Notes under the pieces: generated by a model
Database searches by the model: none
What the model was told of the DNA's origin: nothing
The model's input: the letters and a program-made list of their open reading frames with translations, nothing else
Made by a program: the position numbers and the translations under genes
NCBI GenBank assembly: GCA_020747065.1
Contig: JAGMVK010000015.1
Coordinates: 1 to 64,000 of the forward strand
Reading direction: 5' to 3'
Source: Cadophora sp. MPI-SDFR-AT-0126
Taxonomy: Eukaryota; Ascomycota; Leotiomycetes; Helotiales; Ploettnerulaceae
DNA: 64,000 nucleotides
Shown: positions 47,463 through 58,710 of the stretch, in pieces
Position numbering within the stretch: the first letter of the stretch is position 1
Layout of the letters: each line of letters opens with the position of its first letter

Positions 47463-48622
47463 ATGTGGAACCCGTTTGCCACCTTTCACTTGTGAGTAGC
47501 CTCCTGCCCTGATACCTCGCTCTAAGCACTCTTAGATCGAGTTCCATCGTCCAATCACAGCTATATTTGAGATATGTGCTAATGTCTCCAAAGTCCCGAG
47601 GACTTCCTCACCACTTTCCTCAAGTCTCAATGGACGACTCTACCATACCCCGCTACAGACTTCACCGGGCAAACCATCATCGTCACTGGAAGCAACGTGG
47701 GCCTCGGGCTCGAAGCAGCACGGCATTTCGTCCGACTCGGAGCTTCGAAGGTTATACTGGCGTGTCGAAGCCAGGAGAAAGGCGAGTCTGCGAAGAAAGA
47801 CATTGGAGAATCTACAAAGAGAAGCGCGGTTGTGGAAGTCTGGCAGGTCGACTTGGGGTCCTACGAAAGTGTAAAGCAGTTCTGCAGCAGGGCTACAAAG
47901 TTGGATCGATTGGATGCAGTGGTAGAGAATGCGGGAATAGCGACGTCTTACTATACGGAGCTGGAGGGCATGGAGAGCACTGTGACCGTCAATGTCATTT
48001 CCACATTTCTAATGGCTTTACTACTGTTGCCCAAGCTTCGGGCTGATGCCATGAAATATAACACGACGCCGAGACTGGTCATTGTTGCTTCTGAAGCCCA
48101 TGAACAGGTCTGCCAAGCTACCTCTCCTGCGGTCCCCCATACATTGCTGACATGTAACAGGCCAGATTTGTCGAAAAATCCGCTCCCTTGATCTTCCCCG
48201 CCCTCAATAACCCCAAGAACCAGCCCGACAGATACACAGTCTCCAAACTCCTCGAAGTCCTCACAGTCCGCGAACTTGCGCCGGCTCTGACAGCATCTGA
48301 GAAGCCGAAGGTCATACTCAATTGCTTGACACCTGGATTCTGCCATTCGGAGCTGATGCGAGACGCGCCGTTTCCCTTGAATATCCTCGCTCCGATTGGG
48401 AAGTTCTTCCTGGCCAGGACCACGGAGGTGGGCAGTCGCACGCTGGTTTCTGCTGCCGCAGCTTCTGAAGACATGCATGGGATGTATCTACAGGATCTGA
48501 AGGTCAAGGAGCCAAGCAGATGGGTTAGGAGCGAAGAAGGAAAGGAGGTGCAGAAGAAGGTTTTCAAGGAACTCCTTGGCATCTTGGAGGGAATCGAACC
48601 TGGCGTTACGAACAATATTTGA
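47463..48622 (+). CDS. Short-chain dehydrogenase/reductase (retinol-dehydrogenase-like)
   Basis: Exons 47463-47491, 47594-48107 and 48161-48622 give 334 residues. The first intron ends at the AG of CTCCAAAG with GCTAATG as branch site; only this acceptor links MWNPFATFHF to PEDFLTTFLKSQW in frame. The Rossmann motif TGSNVGLG (about 37-44), ENAGIA (NAG motif), VIVASEAHE (Ser) and YTVSK (YxxxK) form a complete classical SDR active site. The N-terminal part before TDFTGQTIIVTG is typical of fungal RDH12-like enzymes that reduce ketones or aldehydes with NADPH. The substrate is unknown. Confidence 0.88.
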
Positions 48623-49230
48623 CGTTGTGTCTTGTTGCTTTCCGGACTGGTCGAGAATTTAATGGAAGTATCTTCGGGCTGTCTCATAGTTGCTTGCGTG
48701 TTGTCTTTTGACATGAAGTATGTAGACTTCTCACATGGATTTGTCCACGATATCCTGTTCCACAGAGCTGGCAAGTTCCTTCTGGGGAGAACGCTCAGGA
48801 TGATGGCCATCTCACCGTGGACACTGCTCCAAGCTTTCAAGGTCTCAAGCCTCCTAGTTGATGCTTTGCCTTAAGCAATCAGTGTATCTTCCCAATTTCA
48901 GATAATCTTGTGTTATTCATTTATTTCAGTGTGTCACATGTTTGACACCGAACCTCGTGTTTGCTGTGGAGTAAGTGGAGGTGTAACAATCCTCTAAGCA
49001 ACCATGTCAACGCAGAGTGATTATTCACATCCCCAAATTCTCAGCACTAGGTCAAGAACTGATATCGATGGTTCGAAAATTGTAGCCAGATAGCCGCCGG
49101 GAGCTCCTGGGTAATAAGCTGGGACGTCTTAAGTCGGTAATAAATACTGGCAGTCCGTCCGTCCTGTCGTGTCTAGAAGCATTCTCTTACGAACAAGCTT
49201 TCCCAGATTTCCTGTACAGAAATATTCATC
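48623..49230. other. Short intergenic region, no gene
   Basis: It contains the 3' UTR of the SDR gene and the promoter of the next secreted protein gene. No other feature was seen. Confidence 0.5.
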
Positions 49231-49599
49231 ATGCATTTCGTCATCCCAGCTCTCCTCTCCTTCGCACTCGATGCTCTTGCGGCTCCATCCATGCCACTCG
49301 AAGAGCGACAATCCCAATGGACTGGGACCTGCATCCTCGCTTCCAACACATGCAATATCACTTCGCCGGTTGGGCTGGCTGGGCTAATGGTCAATTGCGC
49401 TGCCGGGGCAGGGCTTGATGGCAGTATTGGACGTAATCAGCATAATTGCACTATCGACGGCCATGTAAGCTTCCGTCTCTTCATGTTCTTGAGGATAGAA
49501 GATTAGGACCGGAAGGAAGACACACAAGGATTCGATGGGAGCTGACTGTTGCAGGCTTGTCATACGAATGGACTTTTCTCGGGTGTGTTTTGTGATTAA
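49231..49599 (+). CDS. Small cysteine-rich secreted protein
   Basis: Exons 49231-49464 and 49555-49599 give 92 residues. The intron is GTAAGC to TTGCAG with GCTGACTG as branch site, and splicing joins IDGH to ACHTNGLFSGVFCD then stop. The signal peptide (MHFVIPALLSFALDALAAP) is followed by a short pro-region ending EERQ. The mature part has six cysteines (GTC, NTC, VNC, HNC, AC, FC), an even number suited to three disulphides. I recognise no named family. It is a classic effector-type or antimicrobial-type small secreted protein; the role is inference. Confidence 0.65.
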
Positions 49600-50129
49600 A
49601 GTACTGTTTGGTTTTGGTACTTCGGTATGGGACTGTGCTGAGAGGTCATGATGTTTGTTCTGGTGACTGGTTGGCGATGTTGACTCGATCCTTCATCTGT
49701 TGTATCCGAGTCTTAATAAATGGAGCGAACTTTGTCCGTTACTTTTCCTGTCCGGCAGTGCTCTAATCCTGATTACTTATCATTTAGAAGCTCCCACAAC
49801 ACTTGCGGTTCTTTTGAACGATGATCGGAGCGTCGTGCAAAAGGCCAAGCATGGAATCAACCCACCACCCCACCTTTCATCCTTCCGTCTCCACAAAACT
49901 ACTGATGAGATCGTGCCGATAGGATCAGATAAGATATGATCAATCCGTCAAGCAGCTTTCTGCTGTAGCTTTGTCTTGTTTTCACCTTGGCGAGAATGAG
50001 GTGTTGGTCATACCGGCAGGAGAGTTTTCAGACTCGACGGTGGGATATCTGGTACAAGTCGATGATACCCCCCGAACTAAAATCTCTTTCTCCTGGCCTC
50101 TTACCTGCTTTAAAATCCATCAATCGAAC
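49600..50129. other. Upstream region of the siderophore transporter gene
   Basis: No gene is seen. It holds the GATA-type site described separately. Short frames at 49700-49939 and 49971-50294 are not supported; the latter runs into the transporter's own start. Confidence 0.5.
49924..49932 (+). promoter_or_regulatory. Candidate iron-GATA (SreA-type) site
   Basis: ATCAGATAA at this position fits the extended GATA consensus ATCWGATAA described for SreA-type iron repressors in ascomycetes. It lies 198 bases upstream of the transporter ATG. A single 9-bp match can arise by chance; relevance is inferred from the downstream gene's function. Confidence 0.45.
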
Positions 50130-52208
50130 ATGGCTGATTCAATCGCTTCGCCCGTTGCGGCTCTAGCTATAGACGAGAAGAAAACGCCTTCAATCGCAGT
50201 CGTAGACGACTCTCCCGTCGAGTATAATGTCAGTGCAAGCACACTTGCCAAGACATGGTCAAGAAGAGCTCTGTACATTGCGTTCACCTGGTAAGTCTTT
50301 TCCAATCTTCAAGCCGAAGATGCTGACAATGGGAAACGAAGTCTCTTTCTTATGAACCTCTTCATGACGTTTGCGATGTACACGCAGAATGTATATGAAC
50401 CGTACGCGACGAGTTACTTCAAAGGTCACTCGCTCATTGCAACGTTCAATATCATACATGGACTCGTGCGGATCGTGGGATATCCTCTTTTAGCCAAGAC
50501 GGCAGATGTGAGTGTAGATTTGCTCTACTTTGGCTGGGAAGTTTTGCTGATGAAGGCTTGTAGCATTTTGGCAGGCCACTTGGATTTGCCAGCGCGGCAT
50601 TGCTTGTGTCTTTAGCAAATGTTCTCTATGCATCTTGCAATAAGATAGAGATTTTCTTGGTCAGTCACCCGCATGGAGAGGACATGTTTCGAAGGGAGAG
50701 AAAGAAGGAAAACTAATCCCCCTGGTGCAGTCCGGCGGAATTTTTGAAGCTCTTGGTGACTCTTGGTGGAACATAACCCAGCAAATCTTCATCGCAGACA
50801 TAACCAGCTTCGTCAACCGTGGCATCCTCTTCACACTCCCGGAGTCCCTCTCCGCCATTCCAACTCTATACGCCGGCTCCTACCTAGGTGAACACATGTT
50901 GCTAAACTCATCGTGGAGATGGGGTTACGGCATGTGGGCTGTTATCTTGCCGTTCTGCGCACTCCCCACCATTGCACTGATGATCTGGACGGATCGAAGA
51001 GCGAAGCAGAGAGGGATGGTAAGAGAAAGAGTCTCCCTATTGCATGATGCACCTTCTGGAGCGTCATGGGCTAGGAAGGCATATCAGGTGCTGTGGGTCG
51101 AGTTGGACCTGCCCGGAGCTTTCCTGTTAATGGCTGGTCTGGCGATGACACTTCTTCCAATCTCGATTGCGGGGAAGAACAACACGGGACGATGGAAGAA
51201 ACCATCTTCAATCATCCTTCTCATTCTCGGAGTCTTGACCTTTGCTGGGTTCCTGTTGTGGGATGGGAAGTTTGCCAGAAAGCCGATCATCCCGTTTAGA
51301 ATGGTGAAGGAGAGGAATGTCGTTTTGGGGTGTGCCGCAGCGTGTACGATTGCTATGTCAGATGCTGTGTACAGGACGTTCTTGTCGAGTTTTCTCCAGG
51401 TGGCGGGTGGATACTCGCCGGGTAATGCAACCAGAATCGAGTACGTTTTCTTTCCCCAAATTCGAATTCCAGGGTGGCTAACGCTCAACAGCAATGCTCA
51501 ACGAGTAGCCTACAACATCGGCGCTATCGTCGCGGGTGTCAGTCTGAAATTTGGCAAGAATACGAAACCTTTCATTGCTCTAGGCTTCTTCATGATCGTC
51601 CTTGCTAATGGTCTGCCGATATATCTGACGAATATGCATGGTACTTCGGTTGCGAACGAGGTATCTTTCATCACTGTCAAAACTATACTTGGTGTGGGAC
51701 GAGGTTTCGCACAAGTTCCTGTCCAAGTTGCTCTTCAGGCTTCTGTGCCGCATAGTGAGGTCGGTGTTGCGACAGCAGTCTATCTCTCGTCTCTGGGATT
51801 TGGGTCGAATATGGGAAACAGGTGGGCCTCCTCACTTTTTAGAGTATGAGGAACCAGAATGCTGATGATGTTTGCAGTATCGGAGGAGCAATTTGGAATA
51901 GTATCCTGCCTAAAAAGTTGAGAGATTATCTACCAGCGGAGAACAAGGCTGCAGCAAAAGCTATTTTCGGCTCCATTGTGACGGCCAAGAAGTGCAAGGC
52001 TGGAACTGCCGCCAGAGATGCGATCAATCTTGGATATCGAGAGACACAACGAACACTGTCGATTGCATCCTTGTGTCTGTCACTGCCTCTTTTCCTTATC
52101 ATCGTGTTCATGAGGAATGTGAAGCTTGAAGAGGAGGATAAAGTGAGAGGTGAGGCTGCTGCTGAGGAGTTGAAGATGGTGGAGAAGATACGGAGAGAGG
52201 ACGCCTAG
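50130..52208 (+). CDS. Siderophore-iron transporter (MFS, SIT family)
   Basis: Six exons (50130-50290, 50342-50507, 50564-50659, 50731-51440, 51492-51821, 51878-52208) give 597 residues, the normal SIT length, with all phases closing. Family hallmarks include MYTQNVYEPYATSYF near the first membrane span, GGIFEALGDSWWNITQQIFIADITS, an R-rich loop after the sixth span, VQVALQASVPHSEVG and the C-terminal YRETQRTLSIASLCL before the last span. It should import ferric siderophores across the plasma membrane with protons. The N-terminal 45 residues and the Lys/Glu-rich tail are cytosolic. A GATA-type motif upstream suggests iron control. The downstream neighbour converges, 236 bp apart. Which siderophore is carried cannot be told. 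Confidence 0.9.
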
Positions 52209-52444
52209 GAGCCGAAATTGCTCGTGTGAATATGAGAGGGGGAGAAGACACAAAATGGACTTGTGAGCGGTGTATCGCTTTGCTAGAAAGATAAGAGAGA
52301 CCGGCAAGCTTTCGCAATCGGCTGTCTCCTGTCTTTCGCCAAGTCAGAAACTGCGAATAGATTACAAGATGCTCCATTTTAAACCTAACGGCACAAGTGC
52401 CTCTTCTTTATCCATCTAGAAAAACATTCGCTCCTGGGTGAGTC

Positions 52445-54416
52445 TCAAAGTTTGCTGTTTCCAAGAACTGTCTGCTCCTGCACTGGACCTTGATCTCCAT
52501 TCTCATGCTCTTCATCTGTCAAAACTGCATGATCGCGCTCTGGATCAGAAAGAAGTTTTCCAAACAGGTCGTCCATCTGTTCCAGAGTCCTGCCTTTGGT
52601 CTCTGGGTAAAAAATAGCCAGTACCTTCTCAAAATATCAGCAAAAGACGACACCCTGCAAAGAACGATGATGGTGTGATAGTTAAAAAGTACTCACAATG
52701 AATGACGCGATGTTGATGGAGAAGAATATGAAGTAAGTCTTCGACTTAATGTTGTCGATAGCAACCGGGAAGTACTGGCCTACAGCGATGGAACCGATGG
52801 CCCCAGCACTAGCGGAGATGTTGATACCTTTTGCTCGGACATGGGTAGGGAAGATCTGGATTGGTCAGTCAAGTCCACAGAGTCTCGGAAATTCGCATAC
52901 TTCTGTTCCGTATACCCATGCATTTGGTCCAAATCCAATGGAGTAACCAAAGGAGAAGAAGAATATGAAGACAATACAGGCATAATCAGATGCTCTGTTC
53001 GCATTACCTGGATATGCGAGGGGCAATGCGCCATTGATCTGACAGTTTTAGTGATGAGGAATTTCTATGGAGTGGTGCGGGGAAATGAGGGGAGCTTACG
53101 AGCATCGAAAGGGACATGATTGCGGATCCTAGAAGAAGAGTTCTTCTCCTTCCCAGTCTATCAATGATCAACATCTCGATGATCGAGCATCCGATTTTCA
53201 AGGTGCTCTCGATCCCGCCCGCCATCAGACTGAGATCTTTTGACAAGCCGAGTGCGAGAAAGACCGTCGGGAGATAGTATTTGATAGCTGTTGCCCCACA
53301 CATCTGAGCCATGAATTGCAGCACTGCACCACGCCAGAGTCGTGCGAAAAGATTGCGGTCTGTGACGAGAACGTGCCATGGCGCTTCATCGATGGTGTTG
53401 TGCAGTTCGACGTTCTCTTTGATCTTGTTCAATTCCTCGGACACGGCGTCTGGGTCTTCATCGCTGCCACGGAGGTATGCGAGGGACTTTTCCGCGTCGA
53501 GTGGTCGACCCTGTTCGAGAAGCCAACGAGGGCTGGAGGGAACATTAGGTTCAAGACAATATTAATACGTCAGTGAAGACTTACGTTTCTGGAACGAAGG
53601 GCAGTCCGATGACGAAGAGAAGAGCGGGAATAAATTGCAGAGAAACTGCGAGACGCCATCCTTGCTCAAAGCCTGTTGATGTCTTCCAATGCGAAACTCC
53701 ATATCCCACCCTAGTTCAAGCTTCATGTCAGTAAATTGTCTGAGTAAACCATATGATGCCCATCCTTACCAAAAAGCTGTGGCCAGACCGCTGACCATGC
53801 CAATGTGATTCATCACGACAAGACCTCCTCTCCTCTTCGCTGGGGCAATTTCACTAGTCAGGTATCAGCAGTCATCTCTAATCAACAATATCAAAGCTTC
53901 TGACCTTTGATACAGTGGAACAGATGTGGAAATAATGGCATTCCCAAACCCAGATAAGATTCTTCCAACGACCATCATGGCCAACGCGGACTTTCCATGA
54001 GAGCCTGCCTGCACTGCTCCTCCAATGCAGGTAACGACTGTGCCAGTGAGAGCAGCATATCTTCTCCCCAGCTTGTCACTCGCCATTCCAGACAGGAAAA
54101 CATAGCTCGTCCAGGTTCCCAGATAATAAATAGCAGTGATCAGTCCTTTCTGGGCAGCAGTTGGCTTGTGGAGAGCTTTGATGAAGCCGGGATTGACGTA
54201 GATGGGAGCGATAATTCCAATGTTATACCTATGAAAATTGTAAGCTTATGGGTTTCCAAGAAGACATGCTCGGACTGCTGGGCATATCGAGGTGAGGTTG
54301 GAATAAAGTTTAGCCAGGTCCTGTACATACCCCCATAGAAATGACCCGAGGGCGAAGAAGATGCACAGCGTGACGAGCCGCCTGCTCTCCTTACTTGGCA
54401 ACAAAGCGGAAGGCAT
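52445..54416 (-). CDS. MFS sugar transporter
   Basis: Eight exons (54416-54331, 54228-53905, 53853-53770, 53710-53585, 53532-53100, 53038-52901, 52855-52697, 52624-52445) give 509 residues, usual for fungal sugar porters. Motifs are SGMASDKLGRRYAALTG after TM2, a mid-protein FVPETPRWLLEQGR, DRLGRRRTLLLG in the second half, GPNAWVYGTEIFPTHVRAKG, and PETKGRTLEQMDDLFG at the C-terminus, all signatures of the sugar porter family. It should move hexoses or related sugars through the plasma membrane. The splice sites are GT-AG and the phases close throughout. The substrate is not predictable from sequence alone. Confidence 0.9.
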
Positions 54417-55446
54417 CGCTCTGTGGGCTATTCAGCTACTGGGTCGTGGATGGGTACTCTGGGTAAATGTTCACGTTAAAGTTCTGAAGTTTGGCACGAC
54501 AAAATGTGTAACCAAAGCCTCTCTGGTCACTCTCACAGTTATACCAGTTTCGTCAAACCTCCTGATATTCGACCCACAAGGACAATATTGCTTTTGTAAA
54601 GCAAGCTGAGCAGATTCCCGGAAATGTACGTCCGCTCTACCCAATCAGTCACGCACGCTCGTCACCTCGTTCGCGAGAAGAAAAGCTTTTCGCCCTGTCG
54701 GCAGTTAGTTATGGTATGATTCAGCTGCGCGTGATGGACCATCAAGCCAATTATCAGTTATTTGAAGTTCCCCCGAACGGCCAGATGTGGAAGCGGAGTC
54801 CAAGCCAACGGGAGTGTTGGGACGAGGCGCACATGGTTACATGCAGTGGCCCGTCTCTGCTCCCCGCTTTTTGAGTCCAGGCTCTGACAGGATTGGTGAA
54901 GATAACTCGATAGGGATGAAATGTCACCGCCACCAACTAGACGAGGTACAAGTGGCTTTTAGAGACTGTATTTTCGTAGCCAGCAATGTGGTCTAGGCCT
55001 CAAAGTCTCGAGAGAAGATATGACTAGTCAAAGTCATAAATTGATGACGAATCCCTTAATTGCGAAGGAGGCTTATATGCTGGACAGATGGATATTCACA
55101 AAACACGGAACCCAAAGACCTCCAAAGTCTTGCTTTCTCCAAAGAGGAAATTTACATCGTGATAAAATATGGTGCCAAATGAGTGAGATGGCCCTCCAAA
55201 TGAGTTGAGTTCACTCTTGTGAGAAGCCTTTCCTCGTTTCGCCCACTTTTGACTTTCCACATTCGGCCGTAGATACGGGGCAGTTGAGAGTCGGCCGAGC
55301 ATGACCCATTCCGCATCTAATAATCACTGTGAAGTAATAAAGTATTTCCTGGATGCACACTGACAGGACGAATTTCAAATTCAATTTTTATGGACATTTC
55401 CTTCTGATGAAAGAAAGGCCTCCCAGTTCTCTCAACCGCTGACACA
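54417..55446. other. Divergent intergenic region, no gene
   Basis: About 1 kb separates the sugar transporter and XanA-like starts. Short frames (54787-54996, 55096-55302) have no recognisable product. No confident regulatory motif was found. Confidence 0.5.
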
Positions 55447-56770
55447 ATGTCTCCAGTCATTCGAGCCTGCCCATCTTTGACCATTCAGCCCCTTTCACTC
55501 GACTTAGCAAAGAAGTCACTCCTTGGAGCTGAAGTAATCTTGAGTTCTGACCTACCCCAATTGATCTCTCCCCAAAATTTGACACCGGAAGACGTCTCAG
55601 TACTCAGGCAAGCGCTCTACGACCACTCGGTCCTCGTGATCAAGAAGCAGAAGGGCATTGAGCCAAGCACCCTTCCTCAACTGGCAAAGATCTGGGACGA
55701 GAAAATAGTAGATATGCATTCTGGAGGTAGCAAAGCAGTGACAGACCCGAAGAACATTCTCAGCAGGAATGCAGCTGTGAGGACTCCGAGCTGCCGCAAT
55801 GTGACGGTGATCGGGAATGGGCAATTTGATGGATACATGGGGATTGAGAAACTCAATTTGATACATGTGGTGAGTTTCCTGTCTTAATTAAAATTGATTG
55901 GACTTATGGTGTGCAGAATCATACGGAATTCCACGAAACACCGTTGAGCTACCATGAAATCGAGAATGGGCAGACCAGATTCTATAGATGGCACATGGAT
56001 ATGCCTTGTTACGAGACGCTTCCTGGAAAAGTCACATTGATCCACGGCATAGAGATACCCAAAGCTCCAGACCAAAAAGTGGTATTCGAAGATGGGAGTA
56101 TTCTGCCTCTTACTGCTGGTGCTACTGCTTGTATGTGTCCTGCATCTCGGGTACCTTCGCTGACCCAGAATACAGTTGTTTCAGGAGCTCTGGCATTTTC
56201 ACTACTTTCTCCAGAAGAACAAATTTTCGCTCTCAACACAGTAGTCCAGTACGCACCGCGGCCATATGAGTGGATCAGAAACTGCAAAGCCACGTCTGAT
56301 GGCCTCACCATCGCTGGCGCAGGAAATGAGATCCCACTGGATGAGTTACCACCTTGGAAACTCGAAAACGTACAATCACATCCTGTCAGCCTTTCCATTC
56401 ATTGTTACTTACTTAGTCTGACTTCACTTCTCAGATGGTTTGGCGAAACCCAGGCCGTCCTAGTCAGCCACACCTTCAAATACTCGGCGCATGTGTTCGA
56501 TCCCTCAAGACGACAGATTCTCTGACTGGAGAATCAAGTAGCATTGATGATTTGGACGAAGTGAGGCGAATATGTCGTTCCCTTATGAAGAAAGCAATAT
56601 CGGCGGACTACATCTACGCCCATGCGTGGGAGGAAGGAGATTTGGTTATATTTCATAACCAGGGCGTTTTACATTCGATAACTGGACAGCTGAAAGATGA
56701 GAAACGATTGCTGTGGCAATGTACTATGGCTAGCTCTGCGCCTCCAGAGAAACTCGCCACGGAGTGGTGA
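55447..56770 (+). CDS. Alpha-ketoglutarate-dependent xanthine dioxygenase-like (TauD/TfdA family)
   Basis: Exons 55447-55869, 55917-56384 and 56435-56770 give 408 residues; both introns are GT-AG and phase 0. The iron site is visible: HxD in YRWHMDMP (H167, D169) and distal His in FHNQGVLHS (H377), with a downstream Arg in KRLLWQC for 2-oxoglutarate. AHAWEEGDLVIFHNQGVLHS strongly resembles fungal XanA, which hydroxylates xanthine to uric acid in the cytosol as an alternative to molybdenum xanthine dehydrogenase. Length is slightly above A. nidulans XanA (about 370). The next two genes on the same strand are also catabolic-type. Another TfdA-family substrate remains possible. Confidence 0.82.
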
Positions 56771-57393
56771 CAGAGCGCATCTGGCTCTGACAGCCTGGGC
56801 TCAGGCGTCCAACCTATCTGCTAGTGAAGAAAGTACTTTTCAGATATTCTGTTGAAGCTGGGACTCCAGATCAGATTACCCAGATAGCAAATTCATGAAT
56901 AGAGGCCTCTTATCTTGCTGGAGTAACATGAAGAGCCTCTTCATTGTTCAGTCACGTGTAAATGAGATGTTGGGATTAAATTGAGATTGATTGAGGACCT
57001 GAGGTTCGAACGGGAAATGAGATCGTTGCTCACTCAACGAACTTTGGTGTTCGGTTTGGGTCACTACATGATCGATCTCTGGTATTGATCTTGTTGAAAA
57101 TCGGAAGCGAGCTTAGCGAAGGGCTTAAAAAGGGGTATGTGACATAAAATCGCATTACTTACCTCCGCAGAGTCCACATGTAAGTTAATTTGTTTCTCAT
57201 GGGCGTAAAGTGACTAGCTGCTCGGGACTTGTGATTTGAAGTAGTCATCGGAGCTATTGTTGTTAGCACCGATACATCCGAAACCATGACTAGATAAAAT
57301 GACGATGCACACGTGCATGATTTTGTTGTATCATAAAGGCATCGGATGAAGGTATTTTTTCATCTCCTGCGATACAATAACCACATTCACAGC
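56771..57393. other. Intergenic region, no gene
   Basis: It contains the XanA-like 3' UTR and the promoter of the next SDR. An in-frame upstream ATG at 57346 could extend the SDR by 16 residues. Confidence 0.5.
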
Positions 57394-58392
57394 ATGGAAT
57401 TCAAACCCAATCCTATGGTAAATGGACCGTATGCACTGAGATCCCGAGTCCTTTCACTAACTCAGTTGCAGGATCTGCATTTACAAAGACCATCCACAGC
57501 GATACATATGACTTCATCGACTCCTCAAAAGTCAACCATGTAGGAAGGTCTGTTCTCATAACAGGCGCCTCGAGCGGAATTGGTCTTGCCACAGCTTGCT
57601 CCTTCGCACGAGCTGGTACCTTTCTGATTGCTCTCACCTCTATCGAGCCCTTTCCCACATATGTCATTGAATTCATTTCCGAGGCAGCGGAAAGCTGCAA
57701 CCACCCGCCACCAACGCTTAGAAGCTACTATCTAGATGTCAATGACATCGCATTCATCACATTTACTGTGGAAGACATCACCACAAATTTCGGAAAACTC
57801 GATGTCCTAGTGAACAACGCAGGCTTCATGCCAACTCCCTCACCTATCGCGGAATCCGACGACGAGACGTACTGGCGCACATTCGAGATCAACATCCGAG
57901 GCACGTACCGGATGACGAAAGTCCTATTGCCATTATTACTGTCTACCCCTAACGGTCTCAAGACTATCGTGAACTTAAGCTCTATTGCAGCGCATAACTT
58001 GCGATCAGATTCGAGTGCGTATGGAATGACGAAGCTCGCGATTTTGAGGTTTACAGAATCCTTGTGTCAGGAGAATCAGGGAGATGGCTTGATTGCATTC
58101 TGTGTCCATCCCGGGGCTATCATGACGAAACTGGCGGAGGCTATGCCTAAGGAGACGCATGCGGGTGAGAAACTTTTTATCCAAATGTGATGGAGAGGAG
58201 TGCTGACGAGGTCTTGCAGGATTGAGTGACAGGCCTGCTTTGGCGGGAGATACGATCGCATTCTTAACAGAAGGGAGAAGACAGTGGTTGAATGCTAGAT
58301 ATGTGAGTGCACAATGGGATATGGCAGAGTTTCTAGACAAGAAAGACGAAATTGTTGTAGGCGACAAGCTGAAGATGAGGATGGTCTTGTGA
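57394..58392 (+). CDS. Short-chain dehydrogenase/reductase (classical SDR)
   Basis: The main exon (57489-58164) and the last exon (58220-58392) are firm: intron GTGAGA to TTGCAG with GCTGACG, joining ETHAG to LSDRPALAGD. The start is less sure. A small exon 57394-57417 (MEFKPNPM) joined to 57489 gives an in-frame 290-residue protein. The more usual FTKTIHSDTY-type beginning just upstream of 57489 is out of frame with that exon. Motifs are TGASSGIG, NNAGFM, SSIAAH (Ser) and YGMTK (YxxxK), with a C-terminal RYVSAQWDMAE typical of fungal SDRs. A cytosolic NAD(P)-dependent alcohol/ketone oxidoreductase is likely; the substrate is unknown. Confidence 0.8.
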
Positions 58393-58710
58393 AATAAGTG
58401 GAAATCAAAAGGGCCAATTCGATGCTCTCAATTCTTTTGTGGCACGAGAAGTACCCAATGCTATGCCATGTACTTGCTTCATTAATGGTTCATGGCTCGC
58501 TTGGTAGTTATGTTTGTTGACACTGGAAATTACCCCTATTCAAAGTCGCTAATCGGCTGCGCTAGCGGATCGACCTTCCCTGGAATTCGACTCGCATTTC
58601 AGCGCAAGCTCCCATCCCACCTTCACACGACTGAGCTACAAATATTCTGCCTTCGCCCAATAGACCTTCACGATGTTCACTTCAGCAAATGATTATTGCT
58701 TGCGATCGCA
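58393..58710. other. Short intergenic region
   Basis: This is 318 bp between the SDR stop and the FAD enzyme start. No gene is seen. Confidence 0.5.
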
